This document shows, piece by piece, positions 1-8,000 of a stretch of 64,000 nt of DNA (the first letter of the stretch is position 1; each line of letters begins with the position of its first letter). Both the position numbers and the translations under genes were made by a program. The stretch covers positions 248,001 through 312,000 of the forward strand of contig NZ_JACAWV010000007.1 in NCBI RefSeq assembly GCF_013390595.1, written 5' to 3'. The notes under the pieces are model-generated. The model saw nothing but the letters and a program-made list of their open reading frames with translations, was not told the origin of the DNA and did not search any database. This DNA is from Rhizobium sp. RM. Its GTDB lineage: Bacteria; Pseudomonadota; Alphaproteobacteria; Rhizobiales; Rhizobiaceae.

Positions 1-942
1 GAAAACCGTGTCACCATGCTTGCAGGCAAATTCGCCATCGGCGCGCGCTGTGACCGGACCGATGCCATCTACGTCGAGGTGCAGGAAAGTGTCGGAGCCG
101 AGATGTTCGGCAACGGTAACAGTACCCCGCCATACTCCATTTTCCTTGGAAAGCGAAAGATGCTCGGGACGGACACCGACAGTTGCCGCACCTTTGGCAC
201 GCGCGTAGTCACCCGTGATGAGGTTCATGCGCGGCGAACCGATGAAGCCGGCGACGAAGAGGTTTGCGGGGCTGCGGTAAAGCTCCATCGGAGACCCGAC
301 CTGTTCGATATTGCCGCGGTTCAGCACGACGATCTTGTCAGCCATTGTCATGGCTTCGACCTGATCGTGCGTGACGTAAATCATCGTCGTCTTAAGGGTG
401 TTGTGCAGCTCGGAGATTTCGAGCCGCATTGTGCCTCGCAGCGCCGCATCCAGGTTGGAGAGCGGTTCATCGAACAGGAAGGCAGACGGTTCGCGGACGA
501 TGGCGCGACCGATGGCAACACGCTGGCGTTGACCACCGGACAACTGCGAGGGACGACGCTCAAGATAATCGGTCAGATTGAGAACACGTGCAGCATCTTC
601 GACCTTCTTGTCGATCACGGCCTTGTCGAGTTTGGCCATTTTCAGCGGAAAGGCGATGTTGTTTCTGACGCTCATATGCGGATAGAGCGCGTAAGACTGA
701 AACACCATAGCAAGGCCACGTTCGGCAGGAGCCTTTTCGGTTACATCCTTGCCATCAATGACAATCTGCCCCCCCGAGACATCCTCTAAACCCGCGATGA
801 GACGCAGGAGCGTGGACTTTCCGCAACCGGAAGGACCGACAAACACGACAAATTCGCCATCGTTGATATCAAGATCAATAGAGGGGATGACCTTGGCTTC
901 ACCGAAGACCTTGGAGACTTTTTTTAGCGAAATACTGCCCAT
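1..942 (-). CDS. smoK: Polyol (sorbitol/mannitol-type) ABC transporter ATP-binding protein, C-terminus cut by window edge
   Basis: This is the cytoplasmic ATPase of a MalK/UgpC-type sugar importer and powers uptake through the two permeases encoded just upstream. The first 314 residues are visible. Walker A GPSGCGKS lies at about 36-43, signature LSGGQRQ at about 134-140 and Walker B FLFDEP at about 155-160, followed by the H-loop THDQ. The part after residue 235 begins the MalK-type regulatory domain and then runs off the window. The ATG sits 15 nt after the permease stop, so it is the fourth gene of the operon. The name follows the binding protein and the E-F-G-K order; the family is certain, the substrate is inferred. 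Confidence 0.85.
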   Translation of the reverse strand, partial: MGSISLKKVSKVFGEAKVIPSIDLDINDGEFVVFVGPSGCGKSTLLRLIAGLEDVSGGQIVIDGKDVTEKAPAERGLAMVFQSYALYPHMSVRNNIAFPLKMAKLDKAVIDKKVEDAARVLNLTDYLERRPSQLSGGQRQRVAIGRAIVREPSAFLFDEPLSNLDAALRGTMRLEISELHNTLKTTMIYVTHDQVEAMTMADKIVVLNRGNIEQVGSPMELYRSPANLFVAGFIGSPRMNLITGDYARAKGAATVGVRPEHLSLSKENGVWRGTVTVAEHLGSDTFLHLDVDGIGPVTARADGEFACKHGDTVF

Positions 943-957
943 TTTTATCGTTCCTTG

Positions 958-1782
958 TTATTTCACCGCGCCAAAGGTCAGGCCGCGCACAAGTTGTTTT
1001 TGTGAAAACCAGCCGATGACAAGGATCGGTGCGATCGCCATCATCGAGGCTGCCGAAAGCTTTGCCCAGAAAAGCCCCTGCGGACTGGAGAAGGAGGCGA
1101 TGAATGCCGTCAACGGTGCTGCATTCGTCGTCGTCAACCGGATGGTCCAGAAGGATTCGTTCCACGCAAGGATGACGTTCAGGAGAAGTGTCGAGGCTAT
1201 GCCTGGAACTGCCATCGGAGTGAGGACATGAATGATCTCGTTCCACAACGAGGCTCCGTCCATACGTGCCGCTTCAAGGATTTCCCCCGGGATTTCGCGA
1301 AAATAGGTGTAGAGCATCCATATGACGATGGGCAAATTGATGAAGGTCAGCATGATCGTCAGGCCAATGCGGGTATCGAGAAGGCCGGCATTGCGGAAAA
1401 TCAGGTAGATCGGCACCAGAACGGCAACCGCCGGCATCATCTTGGTGGAGAGCATCCACATCAAGATGTCCTTGGTGCGCTTCGTCGGAGAAAAGGCCAT
1501 TGCCCATGCAGCCGGGATGGCGACCATAAGTGCAATGATCGTTGAACCGAGCGACAGGACCACGGAATTCATGAACGGCTTGAAGTAATCGCGCTGCGTC
1601 TGCACCGTGATGTAATTTTCCAATGTTCCAGAAGGAATGAGGCTAAACCCGGCGATCGCTTCAGGCTCCGTCTTGATGGATGTGAGGAAGGCGTAAAGGA
1701 TCGGAAAGAACAGGATGAGGGCAACTGCCCATGCGGCAAGAGAAAAGCCGATCTTGGAGCGGGTGGATGTTTTGCGTGCCAT
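958..1782 (-). CDS. smoG: Polyol ABC transporter permease (MalG type)
   Basis: Inner-membrane permease of the polyol importer, 274 residues and about six membrane segments, the usual length for a MalG-like subunit. The first segment is near residues 12-34. The EAA loop that contacts the ATPase is visible as EAARMDGASLWNEI in the second half. It lies 13 nt after the preceding permease gene and 15 nt before the ATPase gene, so the three are translated from one message. The membrane-domain assignment is firm; sorbitol or mannitol as substrate rests on the operon's binding protein. Confidence 0.85.
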   Translation of the reverse strand: MARKTSTRSKIGFSLAAWAVALILFFPILYAFLTSIKTEPEAIAGFSLIPSGTLENYITVQTQRDYFKPFMNSVVLSLGSTIIALMVAIPAAWAMAFSPTKRTKDILMWMLSTKMMPAVAVLVPIYLIFRNAGLLDTRIGLTIMLTFINLPIVIWMLYTYFREIPGEILEAARMDGASLWNEIIHVLTPMAVPGIASTLLLNVILAWNESFWTIRLTTTNAAPLTAFIASFSSPQGLFWAKLSAASMMAIAPILVIGWFSQKQLVRGLTFGAVK

Positions 1783-1795
1783 GATCTTTATCCCC

Positions 1796-2668
1796 TTAGC
1801 GATCGAGGTTCTTGCCGACGGCGCGCATCAGGAAGATGGCGACGATGTTGGCGAGGATGACAGCAATGATGCCGCCGGCCGATGCGCCACCGACGTCGTA
1901 ACCGAGCAGCGCGGTGCGGTAGATGAGGAAGGCGAGGTTGGTGGAGGCGTAACCCGGACCACCGTTGGTGGTAACGAGGATTTCTGCATAGACACCGAGC
2001 AAGAAGATCGTCTGGATCAGAATAACGACCGTGATGGCTCGGGAAAGATGCGGCAACGTCAGATAGATGAAGCGGTTGACGAAATTCGCGCCATCCATTT
2101 CCGCCGCCTCCTTCTGCTCGGCATCAAGCGATTGCAGGGCCGTAAGCAGGATCAGCGTCGCAAACGGCAACCATTGCCACGCAACGATGATGATGATGGA
2201 CAGAAGCGGAAATTGCGCGAACCAGTCGACCGGTTGCAGGCCAAAGAAGCGGGCTAGATCAGCAAGTACCCCGTAGCCGGGATGCATGATCATGTTCTTC
2301 CAGACCAGTGCGGCGACCGGCGGCATCACGAAAAATGGCGAAATGACGAGGATACGGACGATACCTTGTCCAAAAATCTGCTGATCAAGCAGCAACGCGA
2401 TAGCGGTACCGCCAACAACCGTTATGAGCAGGACACCCCCGACGATCAGGAGCGTGTTCCAGATGGACTGGAAGAAGGCCGGATCGGTGTAGAAGAACTG
2501 ATAATTGAAGAGCCCAGCAAAACTCACATTGGCCGGGTTCAGAAGATTGTAGTTCTGGAACGAAAACCACAGCGTCATCGCCAGAGGCACGATCATCCAA
2601 ACCAGCAGCAGCAATACAGACGGTGCAAGCATCAGCCGCGCCAAACCACTTGTGTTCCGCGTCGCCAT
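1796..2668 (-). CDS. smoF: Polyol ABC transporter permease (MalF type)
   Basis: Partner permease of 290 residues, shorter than enterobacterial MalF and typical of the rhizobial sugar-importer class. The ATG was chosen because a GGGAGG ribosome site lies five bases upstream, whereas an upstream in-frame extension has none. Hydrophobic segments begin near residue 12, and the EAA motif EAAEMDGANFVNRF faces the cytoplasm. The gene is separated from the binding-protein gene by 173 bases that hold two strong hairpins, which probably set a lower expression level than that of the binding protein. Confidence 0.85.
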   Translation of the reverse strand: MATRNTSGLARLMLAPSVLLLLVWMIVPLAMTLWFSFQNYNLLNPANVSFAGLFNYQFFYTDPAFFQSIWNTLLIVGGVLLITVVGGTAIALLLDQQIFGQGIVRILVISPFFVMPPVAALVWKNMIMHPGYGVLADLARFFGLQPVDWFAQFPLLSIIIIVAWQWLPFATLILLTALQSLDAEQKEAAEMDGANFVNRFIYLTLPHLSRAITVVILIQTIFLLGVYAEILVTTNGGPGYASTNLAFLIYRTALLGYDVGGASAGGIIAVILANIVAIFLMRAVGKNLDR

Positions 2669-2752
2669 GGCAACCTCCCACATTCCGGTTATGCCAGTTG
2701 TCGCCGAAGCAGCACGCTGGCCGTTTTTTGTTCTTGATTGGATCGGATGACA

Positions 2753-2830
2753 GCCGGGCCCACTATCTCGGCCCGGCATAATTGTAACCCTGAGGTATAT
2801 CGCTGCCCGGCAAGCCTGCCGGACAGCGAT
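2753..2830 (-). other. Two RNA hairpins between smoE and smoF
   Basis: The first hairpin after the smoE stop has a 13-bp stem with one mismatch (ATCGCTG and CCGGCA arms, loop AGCC) at 2799-2830. The second has a perfect 8-bp GCCGGGCC/GGCCCGGC stem at 2753-2777. Neither is followed by a clear U run, so transcript stabilisation or partial attenuation is likelier than full termination. The pairing is seen directly; the function is inferred. Confidence 0.6.
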
Positions 2831-2841
2831 CTTCGGGAAGA

Positions 2842-4155
2842 TTACTTGATGTATCCAGCGCGGGTCATCTCACGCGTTGCGGTGGACTGAGCACCTGCCA
2901 GTGCATCGTCAACGCTCGACTGACCGGCGACAACAGCCGAGAAGAGCTGACCAACCGTCGTGCCGAGCGCCTGGAACTCAGGGATCGCTACGAACTGACC
3001 ACCGGTATAGGGAACCGGCTTGACGGTCGGCTTGGTGATATCGGCAGCGTCCATGGCGGCAAGCGTCGGTTTGGCGAATGGAGCCGCCTTTTCATACTCG
3101 GCGTTTTTGTAAAGCGAGGTGCGCGTACCTGGAGGCACGTTTGCCCAACCTTCCTTGGAAGCGACGAGGTCCGTGTATTCCTTGCTGGTTGCCCAGGCAA
3201 TGAACTTCTCGGCCGCGTCAGACTTCTGCGAGCTCTTCGGGATCGCAAGGTTCCAAGACCACAGCCAATTGCCATGGTTCTTCAACTCGCCCTGCGTTGG
3301 GAAGATCGCATAGCCAACCTTGTCGGCCACAGTGGAGTCTTTCGGGTTAGACACGAAGGATGCTGCGACGGTCGCATCGATCCACATGCCGCATTTGCCC
3401 TGTTGGAACAGCGTCAGATTTTCGTTGAAGCCGTTCGACGACGCACCGGAAGGGCCGGCATCCTTCATCAGATCGACGTAGAACTGCAGAGCATTTTTCC
3501 ATTCGGGCTGATCGAACTGGGGCTTCCAGTTTTCATCAAACCATCGGCCGCCAAACGAGTTCGTCAGTGCCGTGATGAAGGCCATGTTCTCGCCCCAACC
3601 GGCCTTGCCGCGCAGGCAAATACCGTTGATGTCGGCAGAGCGGTCGGTAACCTTGCGCGCCGCATCACCGATGAATTCCCAGGTCGGGTTTTCAGGCATC
3701 TTCAGACCGGCTTTTTCAAACAGATCCTTGCGATACATGATCATCGCGGATTCACCGTAGAATGGAGCGGCGTAGAGTTTACCCTCATTGGACAGACCGC
3801 CCCGAATTGCAGGCAGGAGATCGTCCACGTCGTACTTGTCACCAAGTTTCTCGAGCGGCAGCAACCATCCCTGCTTGGCCCAGATCGGCACTTCGTAGTT
3901 GCCGATGGTCATGATGTCGTATTGACCGCCATTGGTGGCGATATCCGTTGTCACACGTTCACGCAGAACGTTTTCTTCGAGCGTGACCCATTCGACCTGA
4001 ATGTCAGGGTTCTTGGCCGTGAAGTCGGAGGTAAGCCCCTGCATGCGGATCATGTCGCCATTGTTTACGGTGGCGATCGTCAGCGTTTCAGCAGAAGCAA
4101 GGGTGGAAAAGGCGAGAGCCGAGCAGGCGCCCAGCAAAATGGTCTTCAACGTCAT
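2842..4155 (-). CDS. smoE: Polyol ABC transporter periplasmic substrate-binding protein
   Basis: Family-1 extracellular solute-binding protein of 437 residues that captures sugar alcohol in the periplasm and hands it to the two permeases. A cleavable signal peptide covers about residues 1-22, ending ASA. The mature protein starts ETLTIATVNNGDMIRMQ, a pattern I associate with mannitol/sorbitol binding proteins such as SmoE and MtlE. The ATG with GGGAGGA upstream was preferred to a start 16 codons earlier, because it gives a proper signal peptide. It is the first transporter gene behind a SorC-type regulator, as expected for an inducible polyol operon. Confidence 0.85.
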   Translation of the reverse strand: MTLKTILLGACSALAFSTLASAETLTIATVNNGDMIRMQGLTSDFTAKNPDIQVEWVTLEENVLRERVTTDIATNGGQYDIMTIGNYEVPIWAKQGWLLPLEKLGDKYDVDDLLPAIRGGLSNEGKLYAAPFYGESAMIMYRKDLFEKAGLKMPENPTWEFIGDAARKVTDRSADINGICLRGKAGWGENMAFITALTNSFGGRWFDENWKPQFDQPEWKNALQFYVDLMKDAGPSGASSNGFNENLTLFQQGKCGMWIDATVAASFVSNPKDSTVADKVGYAIFPTQGELKNHGNWLWSWNLAIPKSSQKSDAAEKFIAWATSKEYTDLVASKEGWANVPPGTRTSLYKNAEYEKAAPFAKPTLAAMDAADITKPTVKPVPYTGGQFVAIPEFQALGTTVGQLFSAVVAGQSSVDDALAGAQSTATREMTRAGYIK

Positions 4156-4201
4156 ATCTTCCTCCCAGAAGAAATATTGAGCATTCGCTTTGCTCTGGAG
4201 C

Positions 4202-4256
4202 ATTTACTCATCTGGAGGCGATAAAAGTCAAGCAACATCCTGTGCTGCGGCGCACA
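4202..4256 (-). promoter_or_regulatory. Possible promoter and inverted repeat upstream of smoE
   Basis: On the minus strand TTGACT lies at 4231-4226, and a weak -10 (GTAAAT, 4207-4202) follows after an 18-base spacer. Just upstream, TGTGC-N6-GCACA at 4241-4256 forms a short inverted repeat that could bind a regulator. The -35 is good and the -10 poor, so this is tentative. Confidence 0.3.
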
Positions 4257-4292
4257 TCAAAAAAACAGAACATTGATTTTATTGAATTATTT

Positions 4293-4313
4293 TTTGCTCA
4301 ATGCGTGAGCAAA
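4293..4313. promoter_or_regulatory. Inverted repeat TTTGCTCA-N5-TGAGCAAA, possible regulator site
   Basis: A perfect 8-bp inverted repeat with a 5-base spacer overlaps the stop codon of the SorC-family regulator gene and lies about 140 bases upstream of smoE. No U run follows on the minus strand, so it does not look like a terminator. A binding site for the adjacent regulator is plausible but untested. Confidence 0.35.
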
Positions 4314-5254
4314 TATTCACTTGTCGCTTCATCCGTGATGATGCCGTTCAGCAAACCTCCCCGCAAAGCAGCGAGAATCGAGGATTGCTTGCGCTGCCCC
4401 TGAGCTAGACCGATAACGGTGCAAGTGTCTCGCGAGGGGATCGGAACAGAGGCAACCCGCTCATTGACGGGGTGATCCAGCACCTTGCCATCAGCATCGT
4501 AAAACCAGCCGCAGATCTCCCCGACCGCGCCGTTTTCCATCAGGGCCTTCATCTCGTCGACCCCAAGGAAACCGTCAAGGCAGAGAGGCGCATTTTCACC
4601 GAGTTCGCCGACCCCGACAAAGGTCACGGATGCCGTAGCACCCAACGCCAGTGTAGAGCGCACGATGGATTGATCATGGAGCAACTCGCGCTCCTCGGCA
4701 GACGAGCATAGGACCGGTAACGGCATCGGAAAGTGTCGTGCCTTGATCGCATCAGCCATCGAGAAGATGACGTTGTAGTAGGCCGCAGATCCATCCCGCC
4801 CTATATTGCCGGTCAAGGAAACAATCCGATGTTGCGGGCACTCCATCGGCGGCAACTGGTCCACGGCCGCCTTCAGCGTACGTCCGGTTCCTACGGCCAG
4901 CACGATCGGCTCAGCACTTTTAAGCCAACGTTCGATTTCAGCCGCCCCCGCCTCAGCAATACCCACTGTCGAAGAGACGCCCGCAGGATCGCTCGGCACA
5001 ACCTCCGCATGTTTCAGGTTAAACCGCTCCTTTAGCCTCTCAGACTTTTCGAGACAGGCAGCGATGGGATGATCAAGCCGCACTTTGATAAGCCGTTCGG
5101 CAACAGCAAGCGAGACGAGGCGCTGCGCTGACTGGCGCGAAATCCCCATCGCAGCAGCGATTTCGTCCTGCGTACGGCCTGCGACATAGTAAAGCCAGCC
5201 GGCGCGTGCCGCATCGTCAAGCCGCCCATGTGCTGCTTCGCTTCGTTTGGCCAT
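4298..5254 (-). CDS. SorC-family sugar-binding transcriptional regulator
   Basis: A 318-residue DNA-binding regulator. A helix-turn-helix lies near residues 20-50 (GRTQDEIAAAMGISRQSAQRL), followed by a C-terminal sugar-binding domain related to phosphosugar isomerases, with AVGTGRTLKAAVDQL and a glycine-rich SLTGNIGRDG stretch. The ATG was chosen for AAGGACG seven bases upstream. It lies in the same direction as and just before smoE, so it probably controls the polyol operon in response to the substrate or a phosphorylated derivative. Whether it activates or represses cannot be read from the sequence. Confidence 0.85.
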   Translation of the reverse strand: MAKRSEAAHGRLDDAARAGWLYYVAGRTQDEIAAAMGISRQSAQRLVSLAVAERLIKVRLDHPIAACLEKSERLKERFNLKHAEVVPSDPAGVSSTVGIAEAGAAEIERWLKSAEPIVLAVGTGRTLKAAVDQLPPMECPQHRIVSLTGNIGRDGSAAYYNVIFSMADAIKARHFPMPLPVLCSSAEERELLHDQSIVRSTLALGATASVTFVGVGELGENAPLCLDGFLGVDEMKALMENGAVGEICGWFYDADGKVLDHPVNERVASVPIPSRDTCTVIGLAQGQRKQSSILAALRGGLLNGIITDEATSEYLLTH

Positions 5255-5718
5255 CTCGCCGTCCTTGTCCGTATTGCCTAAACATGTGCTGACATTATTT
5301 GCCATCACGTGTCAAACACATGAAGGGGGCTCGAAACGCGCTTGTCGGTCGCCCAAGATGAGCGGAAACGCTCGGTTTTCCGGTCGTTCGGGCAGATTTC
5401 GGCAAGGATCGGCGAAATAGCTTGAGCTAGAAGCGCCACGATGAGCGGCTCTAAGAGCGGATTTTCCAGTAGCGCGGATCCGGTGCATTCTTACTGTCCA
5501 GCGGCGGGCCCGCTTGGCTCAAGAAGTTGTGCACGATTCGGGTAAATCAGGAGAATGCCTTATTGCCTGGAATCATGGAGGTAGAAACCGCACGCTAAGC
5601 GCAGCCAGCATTGATTTGGAGCTTCTGCTTTATCAGCCTAGCACCATTTTAAGCTTTGCGGAGAAGGCGATAAAGGGATTTTAGTTCTCGTGAACGGCCA
5701 GGGAAAACAGTATCCGCA
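5255..5718. other. Intergenic region without a recognisable gene
   Basis: This 464-base gap lies between the 5' end of the SorC regulator and the 3' end of a LacI-type regulator. I see no convincing reading frame, RNA gene or mobile-element end. It must contain the SorC-gene promoter, but no good -35/-10 pair stood out. Confidence 0.5.
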
Positions 5719-6747
5719 TCAGCTAAAAGCACTTGTCGATCGCCTTGGTATCAGGGACGGTGTGGCTACACGGATTCGCTCGCGTTGTAGTAACGTTTCA
5801 GCCGAAAGCAATTCAATCGCCGACGTTGCAATTTGGTCAAACGGTACCCTGACTGACGTCAGCGGCGTAGGAAGATGGCTGACTATCGGGATGTCATTGT
5901 AGCCAACGAGCGACACATCGTTCGGGACGGAAAGGCCGAGGCGGGTCAAAGCCGATAGCGCTCCAATTGCTGTATTGTCATTGACTGCAAATACGGCTGT
6001 AGGAGGCTCTCTGTGTGCCATCAGATGTCTTGCCGCGTCGCCTCCGGACTCAATCCCAAAGGTGGACTCCTGAACCCAACCCTCTTGCACCTCTAAGTCG
6101 GCTTCAGACATTGCCTTATAATAACCTTCGACACGTCCTGTTGCGCTTGACGCATAAGACGGGCCGGCAATCAAGCCAATCCGTTTATGACCGAGGTCAA
6201 TGAGGTGACGGGTCGCGAGATAGCCGCCCAAACAGTCGTCACCGACGGACGATCGGCATTTGCCGTCAGTACGAAGGGCAAGAACGAACGGCACGCCACG
6301 CTCGGCAAGCTCATCAGTCAGCACATCACCCGCGCGGGCAGTGGACAAGATCAATCCATCAACACCTCGACGCAGTAGGGCCTCGGCAGCGCGGCGGTCA
6401 GCACCAGGCTCCTCTCCAGTGGTCGCCACAATGGTGAACTGACCGGTTCGTGCGGCGGCGTGAGCCAGTGACTCGTAAAGCATCGCCATTACGGTATCTG
6501 TCAGGCGCGGCACGATAACGCCAACCATACCTGTCTTGCCACGCCGTAAGGATGAAGCAGAGACATCCCGGACATATCCCAACTCCGCAGCCACCCGACG
6601 AACGCGTCTTGCGGTTTCACTATCTGATTTTGGCATACGCTCATCGAGGAACCGGGAAACGCTGGATTTCGATACACCCGCCTCTCTCGCTACATCGAGG
6701 ATCGTGACACGCGACGCGGTAGACGTGAGTGTCTTGTCGTCTTTCAT
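5719..6747 (-). CDS. LacI-family transcriptional regulator
   Basis: A 342-residue repressor-type regulator. The N-terminal LacI helix-turn-helix is at about residues 16-36 (ILDVAREAGVSKSSVSRFL), followed by a periplasmic-binding-protein-like effector domain. The ATG was preferred over an upstream GTG because AAGGGC lies at normal spacing. It is divergent from a DapA-family enzyme and an MFS transporter, with a near-ideal LacI-type palindrome in the gap, so it very likely represses that pair and perhaps itself. The inducer is probably a substrate of the enzyme or transporter, but its identity is unknown. Confidence 0.9.
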   Translation of the reverse strand: MKDDKTLTSTASRVTILDVAREAGVSKSSVSRFLDERMPKSDSETARRVRRVAAELGYVRDVSASSLRRGKTGMVGVIVPRLTDTVMAMLYESLAHAAARTGQFTIVATTGEEPGADRRAAEALLRRGVDGLILSTARAGDVLTDELAERGVPFVLALRTDGKCRSSVGDDCLGGYLATRHLIDLGHKRIGLIAGPSYASSATGRVEGYYKAMSEADLEVQEGWVQESTFGIESGGDAARHLMAHREPPTAVFAVNDNTAIGALSALTRLGLSVPNDVSLVGYNDIPIVSHLPTPLTSVRVPFDQIATSAIELLSAETLLQRERIRVATPSLIPRRSTSAFS

Positions 6748-6793
6748 CGAATCGCCCTTCACTATCTCAGTTTCCGATTTTTACTCTTACCAC

Positions 6794-6822
6794 TTGACAG
6801 TAGAAGCAATCAAATCGATATT
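6794..6822 (+). promoter_or_regulatory. Sigma-70-type promoter for the DapA-family gene
   Basis: A perfect TTGACA -35 at 6794-6799 is followed after exactly 17 bases by GATATT at 6817-6822 (4 of 6 matches to the -10 consensus). The -10 lies inside the left half of the palindromic operator, so a bound repressor would block the polymerase directly. Confidence 0.65.
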
Positions 6823-6840
6823 GGGAACGTTCCCAATATC
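6817..6840. promoter_or_regulatory. 24-bp perfect palindrome, probable LacI-family operator
   Basis: The 24 bases are a perfect inverted repeat around the core GGGAACGTTCCC, with the central CG typical of LacI-family operators. A further GTTCCC half-site follows directly at 6841-6846. It lies 70 bases upstream of the LacI-type gene's start and overlaps the promoter of the divergent enzyme gene. Confidence 0.75.
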
Positions 6841-6889
6841 GTTCCCGTCGCTGATCGGAATTCTTTGGCGACGCAAGGAGGAGAAACCT

Positions 6890-7840
6890 ATGACTGCTAT
6901 GGATATGCGCGGCCTCAGCCCCGCCCCCGTTACCGTGTTCGACCGCGACGGTAACGTCGACTACGCGGCCAACGCCCGTCTCGCCAAATGGCTGAAATCG
7001 ATCGCCGGCGTCAAAAGCCTCGTCATCCTCGGCCATGCTGGCGAAGGCACGTTCCTGACCGAAGAAGAGCGCCTAAAGCTCATCGAAGTCTACGTCGAAG
7101 CCGTGAATGGCGAGATCCCGATCATCGCCGGCATCACCGGCGAAGGCACTATCGTTGCTGCGGCCGAAGCCAAGAAATGCAAAGCGGCTGGTGCGACCGG
7201 TGCTCTCGTTTATCCTAACCATGGCTGGCTGCGGTTCGGCTACCAGAAGGGTGCTCCGCAGAGCCGCTACAAGGCGATCTGGGAAGAATCCGGCCTGCAG
7301 GAAATCCTCTTCCAGTACCCCGATGCGACCAAGGCAAGCTACGATCTCGATACCCAGCTCGAAATCGCAGCTCAGGAAGGCGTCGTCGCCACCAAGAACG
7401 GCGTCCGCAACATGAAGCGTTGGTATGTTGAAATCCCGGAACTGAAGAAGGCCAATCCGAAACTTCAGATCCTGTCTTGCCATGACGAGTGGCTGCTGCC
7501 GACCATGTTCGACGTCGACGGCCTTCTCGTCGGCTACGGTAACATCGCGCCGGAACTTCTTGTAAAGCTGATCGAAGCCGGCAAGGCACAAAACTATCCA
7601 GAAGCCCGAAAGATCTTCGAACAGCTTCTGCCCGTCACGCGCGCCGTATATCATCGTGGTTCGCACATGGAAGGCACCGTGGCGCTCAAGCTCGGCCTTG
7701 TCCATCGCGGCGTACTCGACCATGCCACCATTCGCGAGCCGCTGAAGAACCTCGGCGAAAAGGCCGAAAAGGAAATCTTCGCGGCATTCGACGCTGCAGG
7801 CATCGGTCGCGTCGACCAGCAGCTCATCGCTGCAGAGTAA
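6890..7840 (+). CDS. Dihydrodipicolinate synthase (DapA)/N-acetylneuraminate lyase family protein
   Basis: A class I aldolase-family enzyme of 316 residues with a TIM-barrel fold. Members form or cleave C-C bonds, or dehydrate sugar acids, through a Schiff base. The likely Schiff-base lysine is K169 in GVVATKNG. The usual GTTGE loop reads GHAGEG at about 48-53. The usual L-Y-N-x-P catalytic tyrosine motif reads ILFQYP at about 139-144, so Phe stands at the tyrosine position and a Tyr lies two residues on. This argues against a housekeeping DapA. The start has AAGGAGGAG six bases upstream. Its partners are the LacI regulator and the MFS transporter downstream, so a catabolic keto-acid or sugar-acid role is inferred. 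Confidence 0.8.
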   Translation: MTAMDMRGLSPAPVTVFDRDGNVDYAANARLAKWLKSIAGVKSLVILGHAGEGTFLTEEERLKLIEVYVEAVNGEIPIIAGITGEGTIVAAAEAKKCKAAGATGALVYPNHGWLRFGYQKGAPQSRYKAIWEESGLQEILFQYPDATKASYDLDTQLEIAAQEGVVATKNGVRNMKRWYVEIPELKKANPKLQILSCHDEWLLPTMFDVDGLLVGYGNIAPELLVKLIEAGKAQNYPEARKIFEQLLPVTRAVYHRGSHMEGTVALKLGLVHRGVLDHATIREPLKNLGEKAEKEIFAAFDAAGIGRVDQQLIAAE

Positions 7841-8000
7841 GGTGGTTGCGGTCCCCATCTCAAATTGGATGGGGACTGTCTGCCCATGGGCATGTTGAGA
7901 TTTCGCAGGAACAGAAAGCCCTTAATCACGACAATAACAGCAATTGAATACGCTGCGGGCCGGGAGTGAGTGACGCGCCAGCGACGTAATGGAGGAGCTA

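Noticed and set aside
3274..4224. 316-codon open frame on the plus strand
   Set aside because: Complement of the smoE binding-protein gene, which has a signal peptide, a ribosome site and family motifs; the antisense frame has none.
5690..5902. Small plus-strand frame in the gap after the LacI-type gene
   Set aside because: Mostly antisense to the LacI-type coding region; no ribosome site or similarity.
6536..6889. 118-codon N-terminal extension of the DapA-family gene
   Set aside because: It would run through the regulator gene, the promoter and the palindromic operator; ATG 6890 has an AAGGAGGAG site.
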